From contig NZ_JBDOIO010000004.1 of NCBI RefSeq assembly GCF_039831995.1, positions 1,502,810 through 1,566,809 of the forward strand: a stretch of DNA of 64,000 nt, in the 5' to 3' direction. The notes under the pieces were generated by a model. It was not told the DNA's origin. It worked only from the letters and a program-made list of their open reading frames with translations, and made no database searches. A program made the translations under genes and the position numbers. Of this stretch, positions 26,601 to 35,041 are shown piece by piece. Source of the DNA: Paenibacillus pabuli (GTDB lineage Bacteria > Bacillota > Bacilli > Paenibacillales > Paenibacillaceae). Position 1 is the first letter of the stretch. Each line of letters opens with the position of its first letter.

Positions 26601-28021
26601 AGTATACGGCTGCAAGTTGGAGCAGATTTGCAAAGGTGCTGGACACAGCCTTAGAGTGGATGGATGATATTGAAGCTTCAGTAGAGAATATCAGTCAAGC
26701 TGACACCGCATTAAAAGAGGCCATGCATCAGTTGGTCCGGCAAGAGTCAGCCCCTGGACCGTCGCAGCCAAGCCAGCCGTCACAGCCATCCTCTCCGGGG
26801 AGTCCGGCAGTTACCGTAACTGCACCTGAAACCGAACAACAGACAGAAAAGGGTTCCAAACTTTTAAAAGGAACTTTGGTCGGGGAAGGGAAATATTCGG
26901 TTCAACTGAATGAACAGCAGCTGATGCAATTGGCTAAAGGGCTGGACCCTGGAAACCAACAGCTGCATATCATTGCAGACATTGCTGAGCCATACCACGC
27001 TGTCACGTTCCAATTGCCTGTGAGTTCACTCGCAGCATGGGTTCAGACACAGGCGGTACAGTCACTGGAGCTGACAGTAGATCAGACATCGGTAAGTATA
27101 CCAATGAAATCACTTCAGGGGATCTATGCTGCGACTGCCAAAACACTGGATGTGGTAATATCGAAAGGCTCTACTGCGAATCTATCCGAGCAGCAAAAAG
27201 CAGCGATCGGTAATCATTCCATTATCGATGTGAATCTGTTGGTGGATGGTGAAGTGTATCCTTGGACGGATCGAGCCATTGAGATTGCATTAGCGGGTAT
27301 AGCTAAATCGGGGGCAGAGGATACGGTTCCCGTTGTGCAATCCATTTTGCCCGATGGTCAGATGAAGCCCGTCATGTATTCGTTATATGATGAGGCTTCA
27401 CAGGTACTGACGTTCAAGCCCCTTCAATCCGGTTCCTTCGTTATGGTTGAGGTGCATGTGTCTCTGACGGATATACAAGCACATTCATGGGCAGTGAATG
27501 AAGTGATGAGTCTGTATGGTAAAGGGATCGTCTCAGGGATGTCCGAGAACCGTTTCGACCCGCTGGAAGAACTGACCAGAGCCCAATTCGTGCATATGGT
27601 TATGCAGGGAATGGGTGACTTTCATGTTCCAGACACAACCGTATCCTCGCTAAGTGATATAACCGAAGGACAATGGTATACGGATTCGATTCGTCTTGGT
27701 TTGGAGATGAACATTGTTGAGGGACGCCCTGACGGATCTTTCGGAGTCCATGAACGCATTACTCGTGAAGAAATGGCAGTGATACTAGAACGTTCCATGC
27801 AAGCTGCGAAGCAAGATGGAACTTCCAGTTCGAATGTATTCACTGGTGCTGAGTTCAGCGATAACGAAGATATTGCAGGTTATGCGAAGCAAGCCGTGTC
27901 TTCCATGCAGCGGTTAGGATTATTGAAGGGCATGCTTGATGGAAGCTTCGCTCCGAAACAGACGGCTAACCGTGCACAAGGTGCTGTTGTCGTAGCCAGA
28001 ATGATGGAACTTTTATATTGA
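23690..28021 (+). CDS. Cell-surface arabinogalactan endo-beta-1,4-galactanase (GH53) with discoidin, FIVAR and SLH domains
   Basis: 1443 residues from the GTG at 23690, 8 nt after GGGGGA; the upstream in-frame ATG lacks a ribosome site. Order of parts: a signal peptide ending PAAAA; F5/8 type C (CBM32-like) domain at about 31-167; an Ig-like domain about 174-247; and the GH53 catalytic domain about 250-610. The GH53 acid/base is Glu389 in QIGNEINSG and the nucleophile is Glu493 in IIAETSYPF. FIVAR-like helical repeats follow (about 640-815), then a second F5/8C domain (817-953), another FIVAR, a Pro/Ser-Gln linker, and an unassigned beta-rich region. Three SLH domains (about 1259-1443) bind pyruvylated secondary wall polymers. 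The enzyme cuts the galactan side chains of pectin while tethered to the wall. Confidence 0.95.
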   Translation: MNKKYISGCLVLFMLFCELGFWVRPAAAAGVNVALNKQVTVSAEDLQYGGNKEHAVDGNADTQWSADSRNEAGQPHWLMVDLGGTYQVSGAELTWKDKGQVVKYHVEVSTDGVQWTTGADERANETAHDTAKVSFQADDVRYVKITIPYYAGPDWWPGIAELKVWGQEEGLNPELITSYSPLTISTLKGIAPVMPAEVQAHYPNGKTADVPVSWNAVDPSQYASAGSFTVTGDVYGAPTQPVADIQVGGYRDDFVRGVDISTLTAIEDNGGKYLDSNGTERDLLDILKDRGVNYVRLRLWNDPQKSGGYNDKADVIRLAKRVKEKGMKILLDFHYSDEWAHPGQQLRPKAWEGLSFDELKKAVFDYTSEVVGELKSSGAMPDMVQIGNEINSGVLNGLNSNVNFDENVALLQSGVDGVRAVDGGDQVQIMIHLAEGGKPELFDWYFGEVEKRGLDYDIIGLSYYPFWHGTFADVRQTMNEVSAKYNKEVIIAETSYPFSYKNGDAHGNIIGSPEALHVGGATFPATVQGQHDAIAGIMDMIAEVPDGRGAGFFYWEPAWIAANVGWIASEGDAWENHAMFDYDEYPANGGYSFEGRALESLNVYKRGMDSLPADRQHLWAVIKRGSELVASDFTPSSWITLAPAIQAAENVYHQAYTSEILTQQETDQAAAELEAVMEQLEVIPANRKTLEDKIAEAGSFHEADWSTATWTVFSKALAKAKQVLADPRATQSEVDQAVISLDKAIKGLSDVDKTLLVQLIEETQQESESSYTYRSWNLLQTALQAAIVVRDKPDAIQSEVNQAREQLQQAGRDLVLLEALTTGKTATASTSAGTGGGQNNSPDGAIDSNPNTSWGTDQSVGSWWQVDLGAAANIRKIEMSMWSGGIKYRIEVSEDNENYVTMVDTTSDVVVSTSPRHILPENTLARYIRVTITAGSTWVGFMDFEAYGTFPADKSALQMTVDSASKLQQHQYTAASWSRFAKVLDTALEWMDDIEASVENISQADTALKEAMHQLVRQESAPGPSQPSQPSQPSSPGSPAVTVTAPETEQQTEKGSKLLKGTLVGEGKYSVQLNEQQLMQLAKGLDPGNQQLHIIADIAEPYHAVTFQLPVSSLAAWVQTQAVQSLELTVDQTSVSIPMKSLQGIYAATAKTLDVVISKGSTANLSEQQKAAIGNHSIIDVNLLVDGEVYPWTDRAIEIALAGIAKSGAEDTVPVVQSILPDGQMKPVMYSLYDEASQVLTFKPLQSGSFVMVEVHVSLTDIQAHSWAVNEVMSLYGKGIVSGMSENRFDPLEELTRAQFVHMVMQGMGDFHVPDTTVSSLSDITEGQWYTDSIRLGLEMNIVEGRPDGSFGVHERITREEMAVILERSMQAAKQDGTSSSNVFTGAEFSDNEDIAGYAKQAVSSMQRLGLLKGMLDGSFAPKQTANRAQGAVVVARMMELLY

Positions 28022-28119
28022 AATAGTAAAGCCATTGAAAATCACCGTTTTTGATAATGATCGTGGAACATTCTATCGGTAAGACCTAAGTATACATTTG
28101 CACGTAAATAAATGAAAAA

Positions 28120-28163
28120 CAGACCTGTCTTAAGGCTACGGCCAAGAGGTGGGTCTTTTTTTA
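28120..28163 (+). terminator. Terminator of the galactanase gene
   Basis: An AGACCTGTCTT / AAGAGGTGGGTCT stem with small bulges, then seven T residues. Confidence 0.75.
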
Positions 28164-28180
28164 TGTATAAAAGAAATCAT

Positions 28181-28219
28181 TAATGTCATATTGACATTAT
28201 CAAAAGTGTTTGGTATCAT
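28181..28219 (+). promoter_or_regulatory. Promoter and operator-like palindrome of the SPFH operon
   Basis: TTGACA (28191-28196), 17 bp, TATCAT (28214-28219) is a strong SigA promoter. The -35 is embedded in a perfect palindrome TAATGTCA-TAT-TGACATTA (28181-28199), and a related half-site ATAATGACA lies at 28232-28240. A dedicated repressor or activator is likely but none is encoded next to it. Confidence 0.7.
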
Positions 28220-28264
28220 TTCGATAATATCATAATGACAATATTAAGAAATGGGGAATGAGCG

Positions 28265-29305
28265 ATGTTTGGATTCCGATTCGTGAAGTTTCAACCCAGT
28301 GAATATGTAATGAAAATTAAAAATGGCAAGGTACAGCGCGAGGGCGTAGGATTGTCCTTTTATTATTACGAGCCAACAACATCGGTTGTTGTACTGCCTG
28401 TATCATCCGTGGATGTTCCTTTTATGTTCGAAGAGATTACGGCAGACTATCAAACGGTGACGGTTCAGGGCCAATTGAGCTACCGCATCGTGGATTATTT
28501 GAAAATAACGCAAAGCTTGAATTACACGTACAATTTACGGAAGAACAAGTATATCTCTGACGATCCCGGCAAGCTCGATCAACGTGTGATTACGACGGCC
28601 AAAGTATTAACCAAGAAGAATTTGGAGCAGATGCCACTCAAGGAGGCCATTCAATCAAGTGAACGACTGGCAAGCAGCATGAAACGTGAAGTGGTGCAAA
28701 GTGAGGAGCTTGAGAAACTGGGCGTGGAACTGATGAGTCTGTCGATTCTGGCCATTCTGCCGAATAAAGAAACGATGCGAGCACTGGAGGCACAGGCACG
28801 GGAAGAAATTTTACGACAAGCAGATGAGGCATTATATGTGCGCCGCAATGCCTCCATTGAGCAGGAGCGACGAGTGAAGGAAAACGAACTCAATACGGAA
28901 ATAGCCGTCGAAACGAAAAAGCAGCAGATCAGAGAGACCCAATTACAGGCTGAGCGTTCGGTCAAGCAAAAGGAGAATGAAATGGAGCAGGAGCAGCTTC
29001 AATTCAACACGGCCATGGAGGAACGGAAACAGCAGCTCATTGAATTGACCATTGCCAACCAAAATGCTGAAGCGGATGCAAAAGCCTATGAAATTGCTGC
29101 GGTTATGAAATCTTTGCAGGATGTGGAACCAAATGTGCTCCAGGCGATGGCCCATATGGGAATGAATTCGGATAAACTGATTGCGCTGGCGTTTCAGGAA
29201 CTCGCGGAGAATGCGGGGAAAATTGGTCAGCTCAACATTTCGCCCGATCTGCTGCAAGGATTGATGTCGACACCAGGAAGAGAGAGGGGAGGCCATGCAC
29301 GATGA
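28265..29305 (+). CDS. SPFH/band-7 domain protein
   Basis: 346 residues. The N-terminal SPFH domain (about 1-165) carries VQREGVGLSFYYY, VDVPFMFEEITADYQTVTVQG, and the VLTKKNLEQMPLKEAI and LEKLGVELMSLSI segments. A long charged coiled coil (about 175-265, with repeated QERRVKENE and KQQIRETQLQAERSVKQKE units) and a C-terminal helical part follow. There is no membrane helix or signal peptide, unlike flotillins, so it may be a soluble or peripheral scaffold. SPFH proteins assemble into large rings or cages. Its stop overlaps the ATG of the NAD-kinase-like gene (ATGA), so the two products probably work together. Confidence 0.9.
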   Translation: MFGFRFVKFQPSEYVMKIKNGKVQREGVGLSFYYYEPTTSVVVLPVSSVDVPFMFEEITADYQTVTVQGQLSYRIVDYLKITQSLNYTYNLRKNKYISDDPGKLDQRVITTAKVLTKKNLEQMPLKEAIQSSERLASSMKREVVQSEELEKLGVELMSLSILAILPNKETMRALEAQAREEILRQADEALYVRRNASIEQERRVKENELNTEIAVETKKQQIRETQLQAERSVKQKENEMEQEQLQFNTAMEERKQQLIELTIANQNAEADAKAYEIAAVMKSLQDVEPNVLQAMAHMGMNSDKLIALAFQELAENAGKIGQLNISPDLLQGLMSTPGRERGGHAR

Positions 29306-30327
29306 GGCTGGGACATTCAAGTAAATCCTCACATACCCAACAGACTGACCCAAACCATCTTGGCGATGCCAAACTGATTCTGGTCAAACGCAGAACGAGA
29401 TTGGAAGAACTGGTGGTGCGATATAACACGGTGCAGCAGGCCCAGTTTTATATTGAACGTCTTGGTGCCGATTTTAGCGATTATATGGAGGAGGATCGAC
29501 GTTATCGATATGCCGTGCAGCAGGCCCAGCAGCAGCTGGGTCAGCTCGGGCGGGTACAGACCATAGACCGGGAACATGTGCCCAATTTTATATTCGGAGA
29601 ACAGGACATTGTGGTGGTAGTAGGGCAGGATGGATTGGTGGCGAATACGCTCAAATATGTGACGGAACAGCCGCTCATCGGCGTGAATCCCGATCCCATG
29701 CGATGGGATGGAGTACTTCTTCCTTTTACGGTGGAGGATCTGAAGATGATTATCCCGGATGTCATGCGCAAGCAGCGTACTTTGAAAGAAGTAACTTTGG
29801 CAAAAGTAGTACTGAATGACGGGCAGTTTCTGTACGGGGTTAACGATCTTTTCATTGGCCGGAAAACCCATGTCTCAGCTCGGTATGAAGTCCGTCTGGG
29901 TTCATCGGTAGAACAGCAGTCATCGAGCGGTATTATTGTTTCGACAGGGCTCGGATCGACGGGATGGTTCAAGAGTGTGCTGGCTGGCGCAGCCGGCATT
30001 GTGGGTTCTGAGGCGTGGAAACATATGCACATCATGGATGGTCTTAACCTGGTAAGTCCCGTTAGACCGGAAAATCAAACGGAGAACTTTGGGTGGGATG
30101 CTCCTTACTTGTACTTTACAGTTCGTGAACCGTTCCCGAGCCGGACAACAGCAGTCAACCTGGTATTTGGTCAGGTTCATCAGAAGCAGCCTCTGCGGAT
30201 CGTATCGCAAATGCCCGAAGATGGGGTCATTTTTAGCGATGGGGTGGAACAGGACTTTCTTGAATTCAATTCCGGAGTGGAAGCCACCATTGGTCTTGCG
30301 GAGAAGCGAGGTCGTCTCGTCGTCTGA
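29302..30327 (+). CDS. Degenerate NAD-kinase-like protein paired with SPFH protein
   Basis: 341 residues. The first 90 residues are helical and charged, possibly a coiled coil matching that of the SPFH partner. From residue 100 the NAD kinase fold can be followed. VVVVGQDGLVANTLKYV (108-111 in place of the canonical GGDGT, Asp110 kept) precedes PLIGVNPDP, and GVNDLFIG (Asn181/Asp182) takes the place of the NE motif. SSGIIVSTGLGSTGWFK then aligns with the TGSTAY nucleotide-binding motif. Catalytic NAD kinases have a stricter GGDGT, so this may bind a dinucleotide or phosphorylate a different substrate. No terminator separates it from the SPFH gene. Fold confidence is moderate to high; activity is unknown. 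Confidence 0.75.
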   Translation: MRLGHSSKSSHTQQTDPNHLGDAKLILVKRRTRLEELVVRYNTVQQAQFYIERLGADFSDYMEEDRRYRYAVQQAQQQLGQLGRVQTIDREHVPNFIFGEQDIVVVVGQDGLVANTLKYVTEQPLIGVNPDPMRWDGVLLPFTVEDLKMIIPDVMRKQRTLKEVTLAKVVLNDGQFLYGVNDLFIGRKTHVSARYEVRLGSSVEQQSSSGIIVSTGLGSTGWFKSVLAGAAGIVGSEAWKHMHIMDGLNLVSPVRPENQTENFGWDAPYLYFTVREPFPSRTTAVNLVFGQVHQKQPLRIVSQMPEDGVIFSDGVEQDFLEFNSGVEATIGLAEKRGRLVV

Positions 30328-30407
30328 CCCTTTATTTCCGAGCCATTTCCGTCTAGAATGGTTAACTAGATGTAAACAGGGCGTTATGCGGAAGGAGAGG
30401 TTTTGCA

Positions 30408-31121
30408 ATGCAATCAATATTTTTAGTTGAAGATGATGCCAAGCTCGCAGGCTTGCTGACATCGTATCTCAACCGAAATGGTTTCCAGGTGCATGTCGTG
30501 GATGATTTCCGTCAAGTACTGGATGATTTTTTGAAGGTCGGTGCGGATCTGGTCCTCATGGATGTCAACCTTCCGCAATTTGATGGTTACTACTGGTGCA
30601 GGCAGATCCGCACGCATTCCATATGTCCCATTTTATTTATTTCAGCACGTGACAGCGGTATGGATCAGGTTATGGCGCTGGAACATGGTGCGGATGATTA
30701 TATTACCAAACCTTTTCAATATGAGGTGGTTTTGGCCAAGGTACGAAGCCAGCTGCGTAGGGCGTACGGCACATATGCTGCAGCACAGCAAGAGTTAAAA
30801 GTCCGGAATGGACCCATGGTACTGTATCCCGAGAGGTTTGTACTCGAACATCATGATTTAACTGTGGAGCTGACGCAAAAAGAAGCTGTACTGGTTGAAG
30901 CACTAATGAGTAAGGCAGGGCGGGTGGTCAGCCGCGAGCGTTTGCTTGATCTGATGTGGGAAGATCAGCACTTTATCGATGATAATACATTGAATGTGTA
31001 TATTACCCGTGTTCGCCGCAAGCTGAAGGATCTGGATGCAGAGGAGTTGTTGGAGACGGTGCGGGGAGCGGGCTATCGTTTACTCGATTTGGGGGCCAAT
31101 GCTAAGGAGGACTTTCAATGA
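30408..31121 (+). CDS. OmpR-family response regulator, BceR type
   Basis: 237 residues. The receiver domain has acidic Glu8/Asp9-Asp10, phospho-acceptor Asp in LVLMDVNLPQFDGYYW, SARD, and Lys in YITKPF. A winged-helix domain follows, with LTQKEAVLVEALMSKAGRVVSRERLLDLMW and NVYITRVRRKL. NLPxFDGYYWCRQIR is typical of regulators in bacitracin-sensing modules. The stop overlaps the kinase ATG by 4 nt. It should activate the ABC transporter operon downstream, where direct repeats precede the start. Confidence 0.93.
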   Translation: MQSIFLVEDDAKLAGLLTSYLNRNGFQVHVVDDFRQVLDDFLKVGADLVLMDVNLPQFDGYYWCRQIRTHSICPILFISARDSGMDQVMALEHGADDYITKPFQYEVVLAKVRSQLRRAYGTYAAAQQELKVRNGPMVLYPERFVLEHHDLTVELTQKEAVLVEALMSKAGRVVSRERLLDLMWEDQHFIDDNTLNVYITRVRRKLKDLDAEELLETVRGAGYRLLDLGANAKEDFQ

Positions 31122-32107
31122 AACTTTTCTTGAAAGACCAGTTACCCCTGGTTGGCTTCTATTTGCTTCAGATGCTGTTAGTCTCTTCGGTCTACTGGCT
31201 TTCGGGCGAAACTCGTCCTTTTCGAATTGTCCTATACGGGACGTTGATCAGCACGGTTATCTTCATCGTGTATCTGATTGTGCGTTATACTCAGCTCCAT
31301 CATGTCTATCGTGCGCTTCAAGAGCCAAAGCAACTGATCATGGAACCTTTTCAGCCGCTAGGTAATGCTCCAGTGGCCCAAGCCGTTAAAGGGTTACTCC
31401 ACGAACAAGAGCGAAAACGGCAGCAAGAAATGGGCAAATTGCGTACTCGAAATGAGCAGCAGGTCGTATTCATGAATCGTTGGGTTCATCAGATGAAGAC
31501 ACCACTGTCGATCATTCAATTAACACTGGAGGATGTGGAGGATCAGACAGCTAGCAGCATTCAGGATGAACTGGACAAAATGCGCAAAGGGCTGGAGATG
31601 GTTCTTCATTCTTCCAGATTGGAGCAGTTTGAAGGAGACTTTCGTGTTGAACGTCTCTCTCTTGGTGAAGTGATCCGAGGGAGTATTGCTGAAAATCGTC
31701 GCTTATTTATTCGCAAAGGTATCACACCGGACATCCGGATTGAAGAGGAGCTCCACATATACAGTGATGCCAAATGGCTGCGTTTTATGTTTACTCAAAT
31801 TTTGACCAATGCCGTTAACTACTCGGACAGCAGGTCTGGCAAAAAGGTCATGATGACCGCCTACGTTCAGGGAGAGCGAACCGTTTTGGACATTCAGGAT
31901 GAAGGAATCGGTATATCAGCGGAAGACATTCATCGCGTGTTTAATCCTTACTACACAGGGGAGAGGGGAAGGCAGTATCATGAGTCCACCGGGATGGGGT
32001 TGTATCTTGTCCGCGAGATCAGTGCACGTCTGGGTAACCGGGTTGAACTATTCTCAAAACTGGACGAAGGGACGCTGGTCCGCTTCAGTTGGACGAATCA
32101 AAAGTAG
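31118..32107 (+). CDS. Intramembrane-sensing histidine kinase, BceS type
   Basis: 329 residues. Two membrane helices (about 10-28 and 37-58) are joined by a very short loop, so there is no extracellular sensor. This is the hallmark of BceS-like kinases, which sense flux through their partner ABC transporter. The H-box is NRWVHQMKTPLSII and lies in the DHp helix. ATPase motifs are the N-box FTQILTNAVNYS, DEGIGI, and STGMGLYLV. It overlaps the regulator gene and is terminated before the transporter genes, which then have their own promoter. The cue is probably a cell-wall-active peptide. Confidence 0.93.
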   Translation: MKLFLKDQLPLVGFYLLQMLLVSSVYWLSGETRPFRIVLYGTLISTVIFIVYLIVRYTQLHHVYRALQEPKQLIMEPFQPLGNAPVAQAVKGLLHEQERKRQQEMGKLRTRNEQQVVFMNRWVHQMKTPLSIIQLTLEDVEDQTASSIQDELDKMRKGLEMVLHSSRLEQFEGDFRVERLSLGEVIRGSIAENRRLFIRKGITPDIRIEEELHIYSDAKWLRFMFTQILTNAVNYSDSRSGKKVMMTAYVQGERTVLDIQDEGIGISAEDIHRVFNPYYTGERGRQYHESTGMGLYLVREISARLGNRVELFSKLDEGTLVRFSWTNQK

Positions 32108-32109
32108 AG

Positions 32110-32138
32110 CGCTTTGCCTGAGGGCGAGGTGTTTTTTT
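32110..32138 (+). terminator. Terminator between kinase and ABC genes
   Basis: CGCTTTGCC-TGAG-GGCGAGGTG, a fully paired 9-bp stem with three G-U pairs, then seven T residues. Confidence 0.75.
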
Positions 32139-32185
32139 GTGGATAAAAAAGTTGCAGTGAAAGGGGAACATAATCTTAAAGCTGT

Positions 32186-32240
32186 TGTAAGGAAAGTTTA
32201 AGGTTATTCGATAGCAGTGGTGCGGGAGGTCGGTTACGAT
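32186..32240 (+). promoter_or_regulatory. Candidate BceR-type target and promoter of the ABC operon
   Basis: The direct repeat GTAAGG / TTAAGG (32187-32192 and 32198-32203) has an 11-bp period, as expected for an OmpR-family dimer, and lies upstream of a weak -10 TACGAT (32235-32240). The link to the adjacent regulator is inferred from position. Confidence 0.4.
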
Positions 32241-32292
32241 AAGAATAAGTTATCAGAACAATAAGACTAGCTACATTGGAGGGGAATAATTT

Positions 32293-33063
32293 ATGGAGAT
32301 GTTACAGGTCTCGGCACTGAATAAAATATACCAGGGTAGAGTACAAACTCAGGCCCTAAGCGACATTCATCTGACCATCAAACAGGGTGAGTTTGTTGGC
32401 ATTATGGGTCCTTCAGGAAGTGGCAAAACGACGTTGCTGAATATGGTCTCTACGATAGATGAACCCAGTTCGGGCAAAGTACTCATTAACGGCAAGAATC
32501 CTTTTGAGTTGAGAAAAAAAGAACTCGCCATGTTCCGGCGCAGGGAACTCGGATTTGTCTTTCAGGATTTTAATCTGCTGGACACCTTGACGGTTGCAGA
32601 GAATATTGTATTACCGCTAACGCTGGACAAGGTGAAATATAAGGAGATGGAGAGCAGGTTGATACGAATCACGAACCAGCTCGGGATTGATCACATCTTG
32701 GACAAACGCATTTATGAAATTTCAGGCGGACAGCGGCAGCGTACAGCCATCGCCAGAGCGATGATTAACATGCCATCGATCGTGCTCGCGGATGAACCGA
32801 CAGGGGCGCTGGATTCCACGTCTTCACAAGCCGTGATGGAATCACTAGAACAGATTAATCAACTAGAGAAAACGACCATTATGCTGGTGACGCATGATCC
32901 ACTTGCCGCCAGTTTCTGTCATCGCATCGTATTTATCAAGGATGGCAAGCTTGCTGCAGAGGTCCATCGCGGGGACAATCGTCAGACCTTCTTTCAGCGG
33001 ATCATCGATACCTTATCCTTTTGGGGAGGTAATTCACATGAACTTTCCTCAGTTCGCGTTTAA
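32293..33063 (+). CDS. Bacitracin-type ABC transporter ATP-binding protein (BceA-like)
   Basis: 256 residues of the MacB/LolD clade. Walker A is GPSGSGKTTLLNM, then the Q-loop in FVFQDFNLLDTLT. The signature is EISGGQRQRTAIARAM, Walker B is IVLADEPTGALDS, and the H-loop is MLVTHDPLA. It powers the BceB-like permease that frees lipid II-cycle intermediates from antimicrobial peptides. It is preceded by TTGGAGGGGAATAATTT. The permease gene starts 26 nt before its end, on the GGGGAGGT ribosome site within it. Confidence 0.95.
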   Translation: MEMLQVSALNKIYQGRVQTQALSDIHLTIKQGEFVGIMGPSGSGKTTLLNMVSTIDEPSSGKVLINGKNPFELRKKELAMFRRRELGFVFQDFNLLDTLTVAENIVLPLTLDKVKYKEMESRLIRITNQLGIDHILDKRIYEISGGQRQRTAIARAMINMPSIVLADEPTGALDSTSSQAVMESLEQINQLEKTTIMLVTHDPLAASFCHRIVFIKDGKLAAEVHRGDNRQTFFQRIIDTLSFWGGNSHELSSVRV

Positions 33064-34987
33064 TAATATTCGGCGGAATGGACGGGCGTATGTTGCCTTT
33101 TTTCTAAGTAGTGTATTTATGGTTATGATCTTCTTCGCTTATGCGGTATTCAGCTATCATCCTTATGTGGCGAATATGCCGATAGGCAAGACAACGGCGT
33201 CCGGAATGCAAATTGCTTCAATTATAGTGTATGTATTTGCGATCTTTTTCGTCATGTACTCCATCAGTGCTTTTCTAAAATCACGGAATAAAGAATTCGG
33301 CATCTTGACGATATTGGGTGCAGAACCAGGACAGATTCGAAGACTTGTCATCATGGAAAATATGCTGATCGGTTCCCTTTCCATTGTGGCTGGCATAGGT
33401 GGTGGCATGTTGCTGTCCAAGCTGTTTCTTATGCTCACTACTCGGTTTATCGGCATGGAGGATCTGCCCTTTTATTTCCCGACAAAAGCGATATTGATTA
33501 CGGTGTGTGCCTTTTTGCTGTTATTTTTCTGTATTTCCCTGTTTACATTGATTTTTATCGGTAACAAGCGTGCGCTTGAGTTGTTGACAGGTACGAGTAA
33601 ACCCAAAAAGGAACCCAAAGCATCCTGGCTGCTTTCGCTTATAGGGCTTGCGTTGCTGTCGGCCGGATTCATTGCCTTATACAGTGATTTATCGGGTGGA
33701 AACATACTGATCGCTGCAGTGGCAGGCATAGGCGGGACTTATTTTTTCTACTCCCAGCTCTCGGTTCTGGCTATTCGATTGATGAAACGCAACCGTAAGC
33801 GGATGTGGCACGGGACGAGGTTATTGTGGATTTCGGAGATGAGCTACAAGATCAAGGACAACGCACGTATGCTGTTCATGGTGACGGTTGTGATTGCCAT
33901 TGCATCGATGAGCGCTGTAGTCATCCTATCCCTGGATCAGGAGAATCGTCAGGTCTTTAAGGACAATACATTTCCGATTCGTTACAACGTATATAGTGCA
34001 TTAGACCAGCCCAATATGGCTCCTGTTAATGAGGTTCTGGACGCTGCCGGCCTGGAATATCAGGAGGTTTACCTGAAGTATTTTTATGCTGGCGCGGATG
34101 ATAGTCGTGTAACCGTGATGTCACTAAGTGAATACAATCGTTTTAACACTATACGGAACAAACCGACACAGACGCTGACAGATCATGCAGTTATTTTTAT
34201 TGACTCCCGGAATGATGACAAGCGAATGGAGTCTGAGACATTTCGTTCCTATGCTGCTGGAGATCAGTTCGTGCTGAACACCCCATTGGATTCACTGAAC
34301 CTCAACATCAAGTATAGTGAAAAAGACCCGGTATTCAGCGACATACTCTATTCAACAGCAATGGTAATTATAAAGGATGAAGAATTCAACAAACTGACGG
34401 AGCCATTGGATAAGGACGCTCTTTCAGGCAAATATCTGTATCAAATCCCAGCATGGGGCCAGTCTGTACCGGATCGTGAATCATCCGAAGCTCTGGTCAG
34501 TGACCGCTTGAAAGGCATTGATGAAGTAATAAAGGAGCGCTCGGCGGATAGGGAATTCTCCGGTTATTTTACGACACGATATACTGATTTCGAAGAATTT
34601 AGACAGACAACAGCGCTAATTACTTTTTTGGGTATTTTTATCGGCTTGATCTTTTCAATCTCGTCAGCCAGTTTTCTATATTTCCGATTGCACACGGATC
34701 TGGAGTCGGATGGAAGAATGGTACACTCCCTTTCGAAGATGGGACTCAGTTTCCAGGAAATGAAAAAATCATCCACGATTCAGATTGCGGTTCTCTTTTT
34801 CTTTCCCATTTTGATCTCAATCGTGGAAACACTGGTTGTGGTTAGACCGTTCCTGACTCAATTCGGGATTGCCAACTATACCGTTCCTGTGTTAACCGTG
34901 TTTGGAGCGTTCTTGTTGGCACAGACTTTTTATTTCCTTGTTATTCGTGCAAAATACATCTCTTCGCTGCGAAAAATGATGGTATAG
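33038..34987 (+). CDS. BceB-like ABC transporter permease
   Basis: 649 residues, starting at the ATG at 33038 after GGGGAGGT; the frame runs further upstream inside the ATPase gene but without a site. The topology is the BceB plan of ten membrane helices in FtsX-like groups. Four lie before about residue 230 and two around 245-300. An extracytoplasmic region of about 200 residues (roughly 320-530) sits before the last helices. The N-terminal NFPQFAFNNIRRNGRAYVAFF motif is characteristic. Specificity for bacitracin, nisin-like or defensin peptides cannot be told. It also acts as the sensor for the BceS-like kinase in known modules. Confidence 0.93.
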   Translation: MNFPQFAFNNIRRNGRAYVAFFLSSVFMVMIFFAYAVFSYHPYVANMPIGKTTASGMQIASIIVYVFAIFFVMYSISAFLKSRNKEFGILTILGAEPGQIRRLVIMENMLIGSLSIVAGIGGGMLLSKLFLMLTTRFIGMEDLPFYFPTKAILITVCAFLLLFFCISLFTLIFIGNKRALELLTGTSKPKKEPKASWLLSLIGLALLSAGFIALYSDLSGGNILIAAVAGIGGTYFFYSQLSVLAIRLMKRNRKRMWHGTRLLWISEMSYKIKDNARMLFMVTVVIAIASMSAVVILSLDQENRQVFKDNTFPIRYNVYSALDQPNMAPVNEVLDAAGLEYQEVYLKYFYAGADDSRVTVMSLSEYNRFNTIRNKPTQTLTDHAVIFIDSRNDDKRMESETFRSYAAGDQFVLNTPLDSLNLNIKYSEKDPVFSDILYSTAMVIIKDEEFNKLTEPLDKDALSGKYLYQIPAWGQSVPDRESSEALVSDRLKGIDEVIKERSADREFSGYFTTRYTDFEEFRQTTALITFLGIFIGLIFSISSASFLYFRLHTDLESDGRMVHSLSKMGLSFQEMKKSSTIQIAVLFFFPILISIVETLVVVRPFLTQFGIANYTVPVLTVFGAFLLAQTFYFLVIRAKYISSLRKMMV

Positions 34988-35041
34988 ATTATACTGAGGC
35001 AGCGCTGATCAGTCACATCTTTGAGCCATAGTCGGGATTTC

